From NCBI RefSeq assembly GCF_037860775.1, contig NZ_JBBEWC010000003.1:490075-554074 (forward strand): 64,000 nt of DNA. Direction: 5' to 3'. The position numbers and the translations under genes are program-made. The notes beneath the pieces are model-generated. The model made no database searches, was not told the DNA's origin, and was given only the letters and a program-made list of their open reading frames with translations. Origin of the DNA: Emticicia soli (GTDB taxonomy: Bacteria > Bacteroidota > Bacteroidia > Cytophagales > Spirosomataceae). How positions within the stretch are numbered: position 1 is the stretch's first letter; every line of letters begins with the position of its first letter. Shown in pieces: positions 36,792 through 45,269 of the stretch.

Positions 36792-36880
36792 AATTCTCTT
36801 ACCCTTTGGTGAAAAATTTGTGCAAAGGTATAGAATATTGCCGAATCATAAGCCTGAAAAGACATTTTTAGCTTTAAAGT

Positions 36881-37744
36881 TTATTGATTCTCGGGCATTT
36901 TATAGAACGCCTGCAATGCTTTGGTAAACGAAATCAGGGCTACGTCCATGTGTTCTAAGTCGCTATAGATATGTTCCTGAAAAGCCAGATTCTCAACTGG
37001 TGCTTTTCTGATACTGGCTGCGAGCTTCTGTACTGGAGCAACATTCCATGTTTGCTCTTCTGAACCTCCCACAGTCAGAAATAAATTGAGAGAGTCTTTG
37101 GTACTTCGGTTCTGCAATTTTTCTGTCAGTTGATTCAGATAAAAGTTATTGTACCACAAGCTAGGGCTAGCCGAAGCAATACTTTTAAAAGTAGAGCGAT
37201 TGCTCTCAATCTGGTTTAATAATGCATAGAGGCTGAAATACCCACCAAACGAATGCCCAAGTAAGCTGCGGTTTGTTGTATCTGCATGGAAATTAGCATC
37301 GATGTAAGGTATTAGCTGACTAACAATGAAATCATTAAAGTTTTTGCCACCGCCCGGTGTTTGCATCTCGTCCGATGGGATTGCAGCAGGATATAAGTAA
37401 TCACGTACTCTCAGCGAATCCATCAAGGGAAAAGATTTGTAACCAATGCCGACGAGTATCATAGGTGGTAAGAGTCCGGCTGTTTGGTACTGGCTTACAA
37501 TCCCAGCCAACATCGGGAAATAGAAATTGGCATCTGTTACATAGGCTGTAGGGTATTTCTTATCAGGGTTTTCGTGATAACCCTCGGGCAATTGCACCGA
37601 TATATAGAATGAGTCTTTTACGGCTTCTGAATAAAGTGTGATGTCTTTTCTGAGCGATTTTGTGGGTTCACTGGTTTTAGTGTCAGACACAGCACAGGCA
37701 TATACAAGCAAAGAGATAATTGCTATAAAAAGTGATTTTTGCAT
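36881..37744 (-). CDS. Lipoprotein alpha/beta-hydrolase (esterase, IroE/Fes type)
   Basis: 287 residues with a lipoprotein signal and lipobox VYAC (Cys17). The nucleophile elbow GHSFGGYFSLY holds the catalytic Ser; SASPSLWYNN and the late DLEHMD region fit the siderophore-esterase-like branch of the family. Likely on the periplasmic or outer-membrane surface. It is the last gene of a minus-strand run that starts with an ECF sigma factor, but a relic of another gene lies just before it, so it may be a later neighbour. Confidence 0.83.
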   Translation of the reverse strand: MQKSLFIAIISLLVYACAVSDTKTSEPTKSLRKDITLYSEAVKDSFYISVQLPEGYHENPDKKYPTAYVTDANFYFPMLAGIVSQYQTAGLLPPMILVGIGYKSFPLMDSLRVRDYLYPAAIPSDEMQTPGGGKNFNDFIVSQLIPYIDANFHADTTNRSLLGHSFGGYFSLYALLNQIESNRSTFKSIASASPSLWYNNFYLNQLTEKLQNRSTKDSLNLFLTVGGSEEQTWNVAPVQKLAASIRKAPVENLAFQEHIYSDLEHMDVALISFTKALQAFYKMPENQ

Positions 37745-37757
37745 TTTATGTTTTTGA

Positions 37758-37811
37758 TTAAAATCCTACGGCTACACGCAAGCCAACAGGTGTTTTAGTG
37801 ATTAATAACTC
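37758..37811 (-). pseudogene. Relic of a duplicated barrel-protein C terminus
   Basis: On the minus strand, in a different frame from the overlapping gene, this reads IELLITKTPVGLRVAVGF and a stop. The last ten residues equal the end of the intact protein at 38776-39924 (SPVGLRVAVGF), and 26 of 33 bases match by my count. It looks like the surviving tail of a tandem copy whose body was replaced by the 37802-38686 gene. Convergent similarity of a common barrel ending is possible. Confidence 0.6.
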
Positions 37812-38686
37812 AATGTTACAAAACTGCTCAAATTCATACCCAGTCTTTTCCACTTGTCCTGACTGGCAATTCTTGCGTAACAGTTTTTTGAAAAAAATGT
37901 CTTGGCAACAGGGAGTAATGTAATAGGGCTTTCTTTTTTATCCATTCTGCTCTCAACCCATTGAACCGTTACTATGAAGTCTTGTGGTACTTGTATATGA
38001 TAAGGCTCCAAGTCAACCTTTATCCAGCCTGTTTTAAAATTATCGACAGTCTTAAAAATTTGCTTGTTATAAATTAATGTATCCGGCATATTATCTTTCA
38101 CAGCATAGATGTTTATACGGTATTTAATATAGTTAAAATTGTTGCCTGAAAGATTGAAGCTAAAGTCTTTTAAAGAGGTATTTGTGTTTTTAGTTTTAAA
38201 CCTCATGCCCATTTCTGAACCAATCGTTTCTTCAACTGACTTTTTATTGTGAATAGAAACCTGAATGAATTTTGCATTACTTTGCCGACCAATTGTTTCG
38301 GTATTTGTTTTACTTTTAATTATGCTTACTTCTGCCAGTTCTATAATTTTTATGCTTAGCCTGATTGTATTTTCTTTCCTCTCAATAAAGTTTTTCACGA
38401 CAATTTTCTTTGGGAAATATCCAACTAAACTAATTTGTAAGGTATCTGCTAAATTCTGCTGACTGACTTGAAAACTAAAGTTCCCAAGGGTATCTGTAAG
38501 TGTGCCAATTGATTTATTAAGCACGCCAATACTTACATAAGAAAGCGGTAGATTATTTTCTTGTTGGATAATTATACCTTTAACAGAAATGCTTTCTTTT
38601 GTCGGGTTTTGTGAAAACGTTGTTGGTGAAAAGATTAGTGTAAAAAGAATAGCGAGTAGTATTTTCGATTTCATCGTATTAGTCAT
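37802..38686 (-). CDS. Exported carboxypeptidase-regulatory-like domain protein
   Basis: 294 residues with a signal peptide (cleavage after TTFSQ). Residues 30-110 form a CarboxypepD_reg-like beta-sandwich: SVKGIIIQQENNLPLSYVSIGV, then GTLTDTLGNF and LVGYFPKKI, as found at the N terminus of TonB receptors. The rest is a beta-rich domain of unknown role, without plug or barrel. A second in-frame ATG at 38674 begins directly at MKSKILL and may be the true start. It sits where a duplicated copy of the upstream gene seems to have been, judged by the relic at its 3' end. Confidence 0.77.
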   Translation of the reverse strand: MTNTMKSKILLAILFTLIFSPTTFSQNPTKESISVKGIIIQQENNLPLSYVSIGVLNKSIGTLTDTLGNFSFQVSQQNLADTLQISLVGYFPKKIVVKNFIERKENTIRLSIKIIELAEVSIIKSKTNTETIGRQSNAKFIQVSIHNKKSVEETIGSEMGMRFKTKNTNTSLKDFSFNLSGNNFNYIKYRINIYAVKDNMPDTLIYNKQIFKTVDNFKTGWIKVDLEPYHIQVPQDFIVTVQWVESRMDKKESPITLLPVAKTFFSKNCYARIASQDKWKRLGMNLSSFVTLSY

Positions 38687-38775
38687 TTTGAGGTGTTTAG
38701 GAAGGGGAGTGCCAACAATTAATGAAAATGCTGTCGATAATTTATACTTAAAATTATTGTCTTAGCTGATATTCA

Positions 38776-39924
38776 TTAAAAACCCACTGCCACCCGCAAC
38801 CCAACAGGCGACTGTTTGCCAAAGATGTTAATTTCAGGTTGGAACTTAAGCCATGGTGTAACATGATACCAAGCAAATATTTTGATGGATTTCTCGGCAT
38901 AACCAGCAAATAATCCGGCCTTTAATTCTATATCAGAGCTTTTTCCTCCTTTTTTCTTATAGAATGTCATTCCGGCAAAAGGCATGATTTTGGTACTGAA
39001 TTGATACGTATTATCGGGTTTGTAATTATGAGGAAAATATGCCTGTGCACCTATAGCAAAGCCCTTTTTTAGGTAATTATCGGATACTAAACTTACAGTA
39101 ACACTAGTAGACGGTACAAACATATCCCGATAAGTGCCTAGACCTATATCAGCATTAATTATCAGCATATCCAGTAAGGGGCCACCTACTACAGAAGATT
39201 TAATTTTCTGGTTGGCTACATCATTTTCTACTTTTACCATTTTCCAAGCTGAGGCGCTTTTTCGTTCATTTCTTGCCCTTTCTACTGCTTCAATAATGCT
39301 TTGGTTAATATTCACCTCTAAAATATCTCTGATTTCATCCAGACTATTGAGCACAAACGTAAACTGCTGAGACGGATAGGTTTTGAAAATTCTATTGTGA
39401 GACTTTACCAATTCCGATACGGCTTTATCCTGATAATTAACCAAAACGAGGGTGTCTTGTAAGAGTTGTACCGATTGCACTTCACTATCTTTGGCTATCC
39501 GTAAAACTTCTTTTTGCGGATAATAAACAAGGTCAATTAATGGTTGACCACTGACATAATGATTTTTACCAAAATAGGTAATTTTCTTGGTAGCATCTTT
39601 TCTAAGACTTTCTTTCACTAATTGGTAATCAGCCCAGAAATTTCTTAGGAGAGAGTCGGCGTTGATTTTTAAATCAAAATCACTGCCGTAGAAGTCTATT
39701 AATAACTGATTTTTACTGCCGAAGTCTATTGTTATTTTATTGGTGTTTTTGATAACCTCTTCATGCGAAAATACATCTGCACGTTTGCCAAAATTAGAGA
39801 GCAGGATGGGAGGACGAATACCTTCCAACACATTCATGGTGTCGTATTTGGCTGTGGTTTGGCATATAGCTCCCCCTGCAATGCCCGTAAAAAGCATTGA
39901 TAAAATTATGATTGTTCGTAGCAT
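38776..39924 (-). CDS. Exported protein with C-terminal beta-barrel-like domain
   Basis: 382 residues with a signal peptide (cleavage near GAICQ). The first 250 residues are mixed helix and strand without a recognised domain; from about 255 on, alternating strands (ADIGLGTYRDMF, SVTVSLVSDNYL) run to a C-terminal Phe, the mark of an outer-membrane barrel. It follows an ECF sigma and membrane anti-sigma gene (31-bp gap), so it is probably controlled by or senses for that pair. The function is unknown. Confidence 0.7.
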   Translation of the reverse strand: MLRTIIILSMLFTGIAGGAICQTTAKYDTMNVLEGIRPPILLSNFGKRADVFSHEEVIKNTNKITIDFGSKNQLLIDFYGSDFDLKINADSLLRNFWADYQLVKESLRKDATKKITYFGKNHYVSGQPLIDLVYYPQKEVLRIAKDSEVQSVQLLQDTLVLVNYQDKAVSELVKSHNRIFKTYPSQQFTFVLNSLDEIRDILEVNINQSIIEAVERARNERKSASAWKMVKVENDVANQKIKSSVVGGPLLDMLIINADIGLGTYRDMFVPSTSVTVSLVSDNYLKKGFAIGAQAYFPHNYKPDNTYQFSTKIMPFAGMTFYKKKGGKSSDIELKAGLFAGYAEKSIKIFAWYHVTPWLKFQPEINIFGKQSPVGLRVAVGF

Positions 39925-39955
39925 AATTAATTGATATTAAGGCAATACTGTGGTT

Positions 39956-40546
39956 TTAATGCTGATTTCTTGCAGCAAATCTGATTTTAAATTTGGGTTG
40001 TGGCATAGGTGATTGCTCAGTATTTGAAATTTCATTCACATGAATCTTCTTGAATTGCGGTTTTGCCTCAGCCATCACCGTCGGTGCGCTGACTGGATTA
40101 ATATGGATAGAGTCTTGCTTAATAACAAGTGCCTGCGTAGGCAAAGGCGTTGGCTTGAAACTTAATTCGGCAACTGCTATCTCTAAATCTTTATTGGGCT
40201 CAATCGTTTGTTTAGGCTTAACTTGTGGTGTTTGTTTCTTTGTTTTCTGCGGTGCTACGGCAGTAATCGGATCTTGCTTTTCTTTTATAGATTCAACAAT
40301 CTTTTTAACACGGCTTGTTTGAGGTTGCTGTGGCAAGGGCTTGGGCAATAGTATGCCCCAAAGTGCTAGTCCACCGATACAAGCGGCAAGTGCTACCCAT
40401 TTCCACCAGTTTTTAGGCTGGGGTTTGTCGATATTTTTCTGTAATTCTCCCCAGAATGCCTGTTCATCGAACGTTGAGCTTTCGGGGATTGTATCCTCTG
40501 TGCTTTCAATCTTTTTACGAAAGAAGTCATCTAATTTATGTTCCAT
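39956..40546 (-). CDS. Membrane anti-sigma-like protein
   Basis: 196 residues: an acidic cytoplasmic N terminus (1-45), one transmembrane helix (about 48-66, WKWVALAACIGGLALWGILL), and a Pro/Lys/Gln-rich periplasmic tail. It overlaps the sigma gene stop by 11 bases, so it is coupled to it. Topology and position indicate an anti-sigma factor; no zinc motif is present. Confidence 0.72.
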   Translation of the reverse strand: MEHKLDDFFRKKIESTEDTIPESSTFDEQAFWGELQKNIDKPQPKNWWKWVALAACIGGLALWGILLPKPLPQQPQTSRVKKIVESIKEKQDPITAVAPQKTKKQTPQVKPKQTIEPNKDLEIAVAELSFKPTPLPTQALVIKQDSIHINPVSAPTVMAEAKPQFKKIHVNEISNTEQSPMPQPKFKIRFAARNQH

Positions 40547-41081
40547 AGTTATATCCTAATTTCGTCAGTTCGGCTTGTAAAACCAATCGGGCTTTGTACA
40601 ATTGGGTTTTAGAGGTGTTTTCGCTGATACGCAATTGTTCGGCTATTTCTTTGTGGCTAAAGCCCTCAATGGCATATAGGTTAAAAACTGTTCGGTAGCC
40701 ATCTGGTAATTTTAAAACCAACTGATAGATGTCTTCCTCTTCGAATTTATCGTAGGCCGAAAAATCGCTTATCGGTTCTTCGTCGGCTATTTCTTCCATC
40801 AGTACCCAATTGTTTTTCCGTTGTCTGATAAACATCAGGCATTCGTTTACCATGAGTTTTTTCAGATAAGGCTCAATGGTGTTTTCGCCTCGATACTCAA
40901 TTTTAGCTACCGCATTAAAAAACTTCAGAAAACCATTCATTAATAATTCTTGTGCATCGGCTTCAATTTTTACATACCGAACACATAGCCTGAACATTCG
41001 TTTTACATAACGGTCGTAGACTCGTTTCTGCACAAACGGATTCTGCTTTTGTAGTTCCTGAATGAGTTGAAGTTCTTGCAT
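40536..41081 (-). CDS. ECF-type RNA polymerase sigma factor
   Basis: 181 residues from the ATG starting MQELQLIQELQKQ. Region 2 (about 15-90, YDRYVKRMFRLCVRYV) and region 4 (about 120-178, LPDGYRTVFNLYAIEGFSHK then EIAEQL) are clear. It leads a minus-strand run with an anti-sigma-like protein, a barrel-like exported protein and a carboxypeptidase-regulatory-like protein. An upstream TTG start was not used. Confidence 0.88.
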   Translation of the reverse strand: MQELQLIQELQKQNPFVQKRVYDRYVKRMFRLCVRYVKIEADAQELLMNGFLKFFNAVAKIEYRGENTIEPYLKKLMVNECLMFIRQRKNNWVLMEEIADEEPISDFSAYDKFEEEDIYQLVLKLPDGYRTVFNLYAIEGFSHKEIAEQLRISENTSKTQLYKARLVLQAELTKLGYNYGT

Positions 41082-41262
41082 TAATAACAATGTTAGTGGC
41101 TTTCAATAGTATATATGCAGAGTGAGGGCAAGAAGTTGCCTGCCAGACAGATTTTTTTCTGAAAAGATTTTAAAAATTAAAACGTTTAGTGCCGCTTTAA
41201 AATAGACTGTATAATTTAGAGATAGGAGTCTATAGCTTTTGGACTTACAAATAAGACAAAAT

Positions 41263-41679
41263 CTACTTCACTCGCTCCTGGAGTTTCTTGCTAAGTCTTT
41301 TGATGATTCCGTCTTTATCTGCTAAGATTTTTTTGCCTAACTCTGACTCTTTGCTGTTTTCACTATGATTTGCTCCCCAGTAAGCAATTTCAATAACGAT
41401 AGGTAACAAGTCTACGCCTTTTTGTGTAAGGCTATATACAAATTTAGATTTATTTTCAGGGGAGACCTCTTTGAGCAGGATTTTTTCAGATTCCAGGATA
41501 TTCAAGCGATTTGCAAGAATATTGGTAGCAATCTTCTCTTCAGACTTTAAAAATTCATTGAAAGAAACTTTTTCTTTCATCATTACATCTCTTATGATCA
41601 GTAATGACCATTTATCTCCAAAAATATCCAGCGATGAACTAATCGGGCAGTCCGACCTCTTTTTATCTAAATCTTTCAT
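41263..41679 (-). CDS. HxlR-family transcriptional regulator
   Basis: 138 residues, a single winged helix-turn-helix domain. CPISSSLDIFGDKWSLLIIRDVM is the HxlR signature, with the redox-active Cys near residue 11. ILANRLNILESEKILLKEV is the recognition region. It diverges from a crotonase-family gene, and three evenly spaced palindromes lie in the 117-bp gap, one next to its own start. Autoregulation plus control of the crotonase gene is inferred. Confidence 0.91.
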   Translation of the reverse strand: MKDLDKKRSDCPISSSLDIFGDKWSLLIIRDVMMKEKVSFNEFLKSEEKIATNILANRLNILESEKILLKEVSPENKSKFVYSLTQKGVDLLPIVIEIAYWGANHSENSKESELGKKILADKDGIIKRLSKKLQERVK

Positions 41680-41686
41680 GATGTAC

Positions 41687-41764
41687 TTGCGAATTGCAAT
41701 TTCTTTTTTGTTGTAGTGCTTGCATTTTGCAATTTCTTTTTATATTTGCACTTGCATTTTGCAA
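41687..41764. promoter_or_regulatory. Three tandem HxlR-type operators
   Basis: TTGCGAATTGCAA (41687-41699), TTGCATTTTGCAA (41720-41732) and TTGCATTTTGCAA (41752-41764). The last two are identical perfect 5-bp inverted repeats with a 3-bp spacer. Start-to-start spacing is 33 and 32 bp, about three helical turns. Confidence 0.75.
41720..41748 (+). promoter_or_regulatory. Promoter of the crotonase gene
   Basis: TTG (41720-41722), 18 bases, then TATATTTG (41741-41748). The -33 box is inside the second operator and the third operator covers the expected start site, an arrangement for repression. Confidence 0.65.
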
Positions 41765-41796
41765 TAACAAAATTAATCAATAAAAACATATAGATT

Positions 41797-42600
41797 ATGA
41801 TTCTTACAACGAAAAAAATCTCAGAGGCTTACTGGAAAGTAATCATTAATAATCCACCAATTAATCTTTTCGGTCCTTCGTTTTCGAGAGAATTAATGAG
41901 TTTAATGGATGAGTTTGAATCTAACGAAGCATTAAAAGTAGTAGTTTTCGAAAGTGAAAATCCAGACTTTTTCATTGCACATCTAGACATTATCAATGCG
42001 GGCGATTTCCCTACAGGAGAGGGGAAAACAGGGCTTTCGAGAGCCTGGCCAGACCTTGCCAAACGTTTTGAGCAAGCGCCATTTGTAAGCATAGCATCAA
42101 TTAGAGGAAGAGCAAGAGGTTTGGGAAGCGAGTTTATTCAGGCTATGGATATGCGTTTTGCGAGCAAGGAGAAAGCAGTTTTTGGTCAACCCGAAATTGG
42201 AATTGGGGCATTTCCGGGTGGCGGCGGAATGGAAAGGCTACATTTACTTACCGGAAAAGCCAGAGCTTTAGAAATTCTCTTAAGCGGCGATGATTATGAT
42301 GCCGAAACGGCAGCTGCTTATGGCTGGATTAACCGTGCTTTTCAGGATGATGAATTAGATGTCTTTGTGGATGCTCTTGCTAATAGAATCGCTTCTTTTG
42401 ATAAAAGCATCATTGCTACCATCAAATCGATTATCAATGAAAGAGCAATTCTTCCTAAAAATGAACATATTATGGATACCCAAACGAAGTTTTATGAAGC
42501 CTTGGCTAAGCCGGAAGCAGGCATAAGAATAAAAAAATTGATGGGAAAAGGTTTGCAGCAAAATGGTGATGTAGAACTAAATCTTGGAAAACATCTTTAG
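41797..42600 (+). CDS. Enoyl-CoA hydratase/isomerase (crotonase) family protein
   Basis: 267 residues. The crotonase oxyanion-hole segments are visible as FIAHLDI and SIRGRARGLGSEFI, and GQPEIGIGAFPGGGGMERL is the second conserved block. One of the two catalytic Glu of true enoyl-CoA hydratases is recognisable (QPEIG), the other is less clear, so a different CoA or non-CoA reaction is possible. It is a single gene under an HxlR regulator, which often responds to reactive electrophiles. Confidence 0.87.
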   Translation: MILTTKKISEAYWKVIINNPPINLFGPSFSRELMSLMDEFESNEALKVVVFESENPDFFIAHLDIINAGDFPTGEGKTGLSRAWPDLAKRFEQAPFVSIASIRGRARGLGSEFIQAMDMRFASKEKAVFGQPEIGIGAFPGGGGMERLHLLTGKARALEILLSGDDYDAETAAAYGWINRAFQDDELDVFVDALANRIASFDKSIIATIKSIINERAILPKNEHIMDTQTKFYEALAKPEAGIRIKKLMGKGLQQNGDVELNLGKHL

Positions 42601-42629
42601 AAGAAAGCGTTACCCAAACTTAATAAATC

Positions 42630-42660
42630 AACAAGCGAAAAAAATACTTTTTCGCTTGTT
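42630..42660 (+). terminator. Terminator of the crotonase gene
   Basis: A perfect 13-bp inverted repeat (42630-42642 with 42648-42660, AACAAGCGAAAAA arm) with a 5-nt loop. Confidence 0.85.
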
Positions 42661-42728
42661 TTGAAGATAAATTATCAGCCTTCAAGGTCTCTGAACTCAG
42701 CATTAGATTCTTGGCTTACTTTATAAAA

Positions 42729-42757
42729 AAAGCATCGCACAAGTTGTACAATGCTTT
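42729..42757 (-). terminator. Terminator of the PorE-like gene
   Basis: On the minus strand AAAGCAT pairs with ATGCTTT and is followed by a T7 run, about 57 bases past the stop codon. Confidence 0.75.
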
Positions 42758-42814
42758 CGGAATAATAAACCCTAACCTTGATTTATGAAAAAAACTACTC
42801 TTTTATCTCAGATT

Positions 42815-45124
42815 TTATCGGCTGCTGACAGCTACTGATAAGATTTTAAATTCGGTTCTACGATTAGCCTGATGTTGCTCTTCTGTACAGGTTGCGCCAT
42901 TGTCACAATTGTTCAACAATTCGCTTTCTCCGTAGCCTTTTGCTTCAACTCGGGCAACATCAATGCCACGTGTAGCCAGATAATCAACTACTGCTCTTGC
43001 ACGGTTTTCAGATAGTTTCATGTTAAAGGCATCGCTAGAGCGACTATCAGTGTGCGAGCGAATTTCGATACGCATTTCAGGATACTTCCTTAACAAAGGT
43101 ACCAGCTTTGCTTCAAGTTCTTTTATGGCATCGGGGCGTATAAAAAACTGTCCGTAGTTATAGTAAATGTTATCTAGCCTGAAAATATCGCCTGTGCCTA
43201 CTAGCCCCATATTTTGCTCCAGTGTAGCAGGGCCTTTTTTAGTAGGTTTCACCTTTCCTATGTTTTCGGTATTCACAGCATATTTATCTTTAATGGCAGT
43301 TACGCTGTATTCTCCCTCTTTTTTAGGTTGAAACTCATATTTACCGTCAATACCCGTTACTACCGATTCAACAGAGCCATCTTTTTCGTTCTGCAATGTT
43401 ACTGTTGCGCCCTCAATAGGTATCTGGCTCACTTCGGCTACAATTGTTCCTTTAATGATAGGAGGGGGAACTTTAGCCTTTTGCAGATACATAGTAATAG
43501 AGGTTCGGTTTTTAAGCGAGGTAGCAAACGTACCGTATGAGATACCATTCGGCTCGTAGCCCTCTTTCATGGCCTTAAACTCAAAATCGGTTCCTGCTTC
43601 GAGGCATATCATTATGCGGCCATCGGGGCCTGTTACCATCAATTGTTTATTGAGGCCATCTTTAAGTACCCTTACATCAACATTTTCAATGGGCTTCTTG
43701 GTATCGGCATCATAAACCAGCACATTTAGCTCTCGGCAGCTATGTGAAAACGAATACAGGTTATCATCGTTATACCCACGTTTGCGGTTCGAACTGAAAT
43801 AGCCTCTGTTACGGTTAGCATCTGTAATAAGCCCAAAATCATCTTTTGCTGAGTTGATGGGTGCACCTAAGTTCTTTACATCACTCATGGGTATTCCTTC
43901 ACGTAATTCAACAAAGAAAATATCAAGTCCGCCTAAGCCTTCGTGGCCGTCGGAGGCAAAATACATATTGCCATTTTCGTCAACAAAAGGAAACATTTCG
44001 TTGCCTTCTGTATTAATTTCTCTGCCCAGATTTACCGGAGAACTCCACTGGCCGTCACGGTATTCGCTTACATAAATATCGGTTCCACCAAAGCCACCGG
44101 GCATATCTGATACGAAATATAGTTTGGTATCGTCAGGCGATAGTGCCGGATGGCCGCATGAATATTCGGGACTATTAAAAGGTAAATCTATTATATTACC
44201 CCAGCCTCTGTTGCCTTCGGTAGCCATGTATAGTTTCAACTTCGTGATACCATCAGAGCTTACCCGATTTTTGCCTTTGCTGCGGTTGTTACTCGTGAAA
44301 ATGATTTTTTTGTAGTCTTTAAAAAACGTAGCCGGCCCCTCGTGGTATTTCGAATTGATAGTTTTGCTGAACTGCTCAACTTTGGTAAGCGGCTTTTCGT
44401 CTTTTTCTTCCTCTTCTTTTTCAAGTGTCCCGAGCGATGCCATACCAATAGCACCTGCACCGTTTTTCTTCATGGTCAGGTTATCGGTTCTGAGCTGCGT
44501 AGTATCAGGAAACATAAACAGGTCGAGAAAAGGAGTCTGGTTTTGCATGAAAACCCGCTTGATAATACCACCTTCGTCACGGGCTGATACAAAAACTAAG
44601 GCATTTTTGTAAAACATCGGGCTGAAATCAGACTGGCGGGAATTAAGTGCATAAAGATAATCGACTTTGTAGGTCGATGAATCTTCATAAAAACGGCTTT
44701 TATCCATATAAGCAACAGTAAACTTGCGCCCACGCATATCGGCGGCTTGCTCTTGCCCATATTTGCTATACATTTTCTGAGATTCTTTGTACTTGCCATT
44801 GCTAGCCAACGCCTGTGCATAATACAGGTAGATTTCGCTCTCTATGTCTTTGCCATAGGTACTCAACAACTCGGCATACACACGCTCTGCATTTTGCGAA
44901 TCCTGCACTTTTCGGTAACTGTAAGCCAGTTTGGTGAGTGCTTCTTTTACTTCGGGGTTAGCTTTTTTGCCTAATCGCAAAAAATCTTCATAATTACGAA
45001 TTGCCTCAATGTAGCTAATATTATCGAAGTTGCGGTTCGCTAATTTTAGTTTGTTAGTTTGAGCAAAAGTATGTTGGACTATTAGGAAAGCAAATGCCAA
45101 CAGCCCAATTCTAGTTTTCATCAT
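42815..45124 (-). CDS. PorE-like OmpA-family protein (TPR, PD40, CRD, OmpA)
   Basis: 769 residues with a signal peptide (cleavage after HTFAQ, no lipobox). In order: TPR-like helices (about 25-130), PD40/WD40-like propeller blades (about 160-460, with FTSNNRSKG, PALSPDDTKLYFVSD, MYFASDGHEGLGGLD), carboxypeptidase-regulatory-like sandwiches (about 470-630), and a C-terminal OmpA peptidoglycan-binding domain (RSHTDSRSSDAFN, NRRTEFKI). This is the layout of PorE, which links the T9SS ring to peptidoglycan, but other Bacteroidota proteins share it, and PorE itself is a lipoprotein. A T9SS cargo is encoded 3.4 kb away. Confidence 0.82.
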   Translation of the reverse strand: MMKTRIGLLAFAFLIVQHTFAQTNKLKLANRNFDNISYIEAIRNYEDFLRLGKKANPEVKEALTKLAYSYRKVQDSQNAERVYAELLSTYGKDIESEIYLYYAQALASNGKYKESQKMYSKYGQEQAADMRGRKFTVAYMDKSRFYEDSSTYKVDYLYALNSRQSDFSPMFYKNALVFVSARDEGGIIKRVFMQNQTPFLDLFMFPDTTQLRTDNLTMKKNGAGAIGMASLGTLEKEEEEKDEKPLTKVEQFSKTINSKYHEGPATFFKDYKKIIFTSNNRSKGKNRVSSDGITKLKLYMATEGNRGWGNIIDLPFNSPEYSCGHPALSPDDTKLYFVSDMPGGFGGTDIYVSEYRDGQWSSPVNLGREINTEGNEMFPFVDENGNMYFASDGHEGLGGLDIFFVELREGIPMSDVKNLGAPINSAKDDFGLITDANRNRGYFSSNRKRGYNDDNLYSFSHSCRELNVLVYDADTKKPIENVDVRVLKDGLNKQLMVTGPDGRIMICLEAGTDFEFKAMKEGYEPNGISYGTFATSLKNRTSITMYLQKAKVPPPIIKGTIVAEVSQIPIEGATVTLQNEKDGSVESVVTGIDGKYEFQPKKEGEYSVTAIKDKYAVNTENIGKVKPTKKGPATLEQNMGLVGTGDIFRLDNIYYNYGQFFIRPDAIKELEAKLVPLLRKYPEMRIEIRSHTDSRSSDAFNMKLSENRARAVVDYLATRGIDVARVEAKGYGESELLNNCDNGATCTEEQHQANRRTEFKILSVAVSSR

Positions 45125-45147
45125 GGACTTGACTTTTATTAAACGGG

Positions 45148-45179
45148 TTAAAATATATAACTTATGGGTTATATTTTAA
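45148..45179. repeat. Inverted repeat upstream of the PorE-like gene
   Basis: TTAAAATATA (45148-45157) and TATATTTTAA (45170-45179), a perfect 10-bp inverted repeat with a 12-nt loop, 24 bases before the start codon. Possible operator or leader hairpin; no T run suggests a terminator. Confidence 0.45.
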
Positions 45180-45269
45180 GCTCGTCAAAAGCCGTGCCAA
45201 AAGGGGCTTCGAGAGGGAGAAGGATTTTAAAGGGGGTGAGCAAAAAAGGACAAACCTGTTACAATCAGC

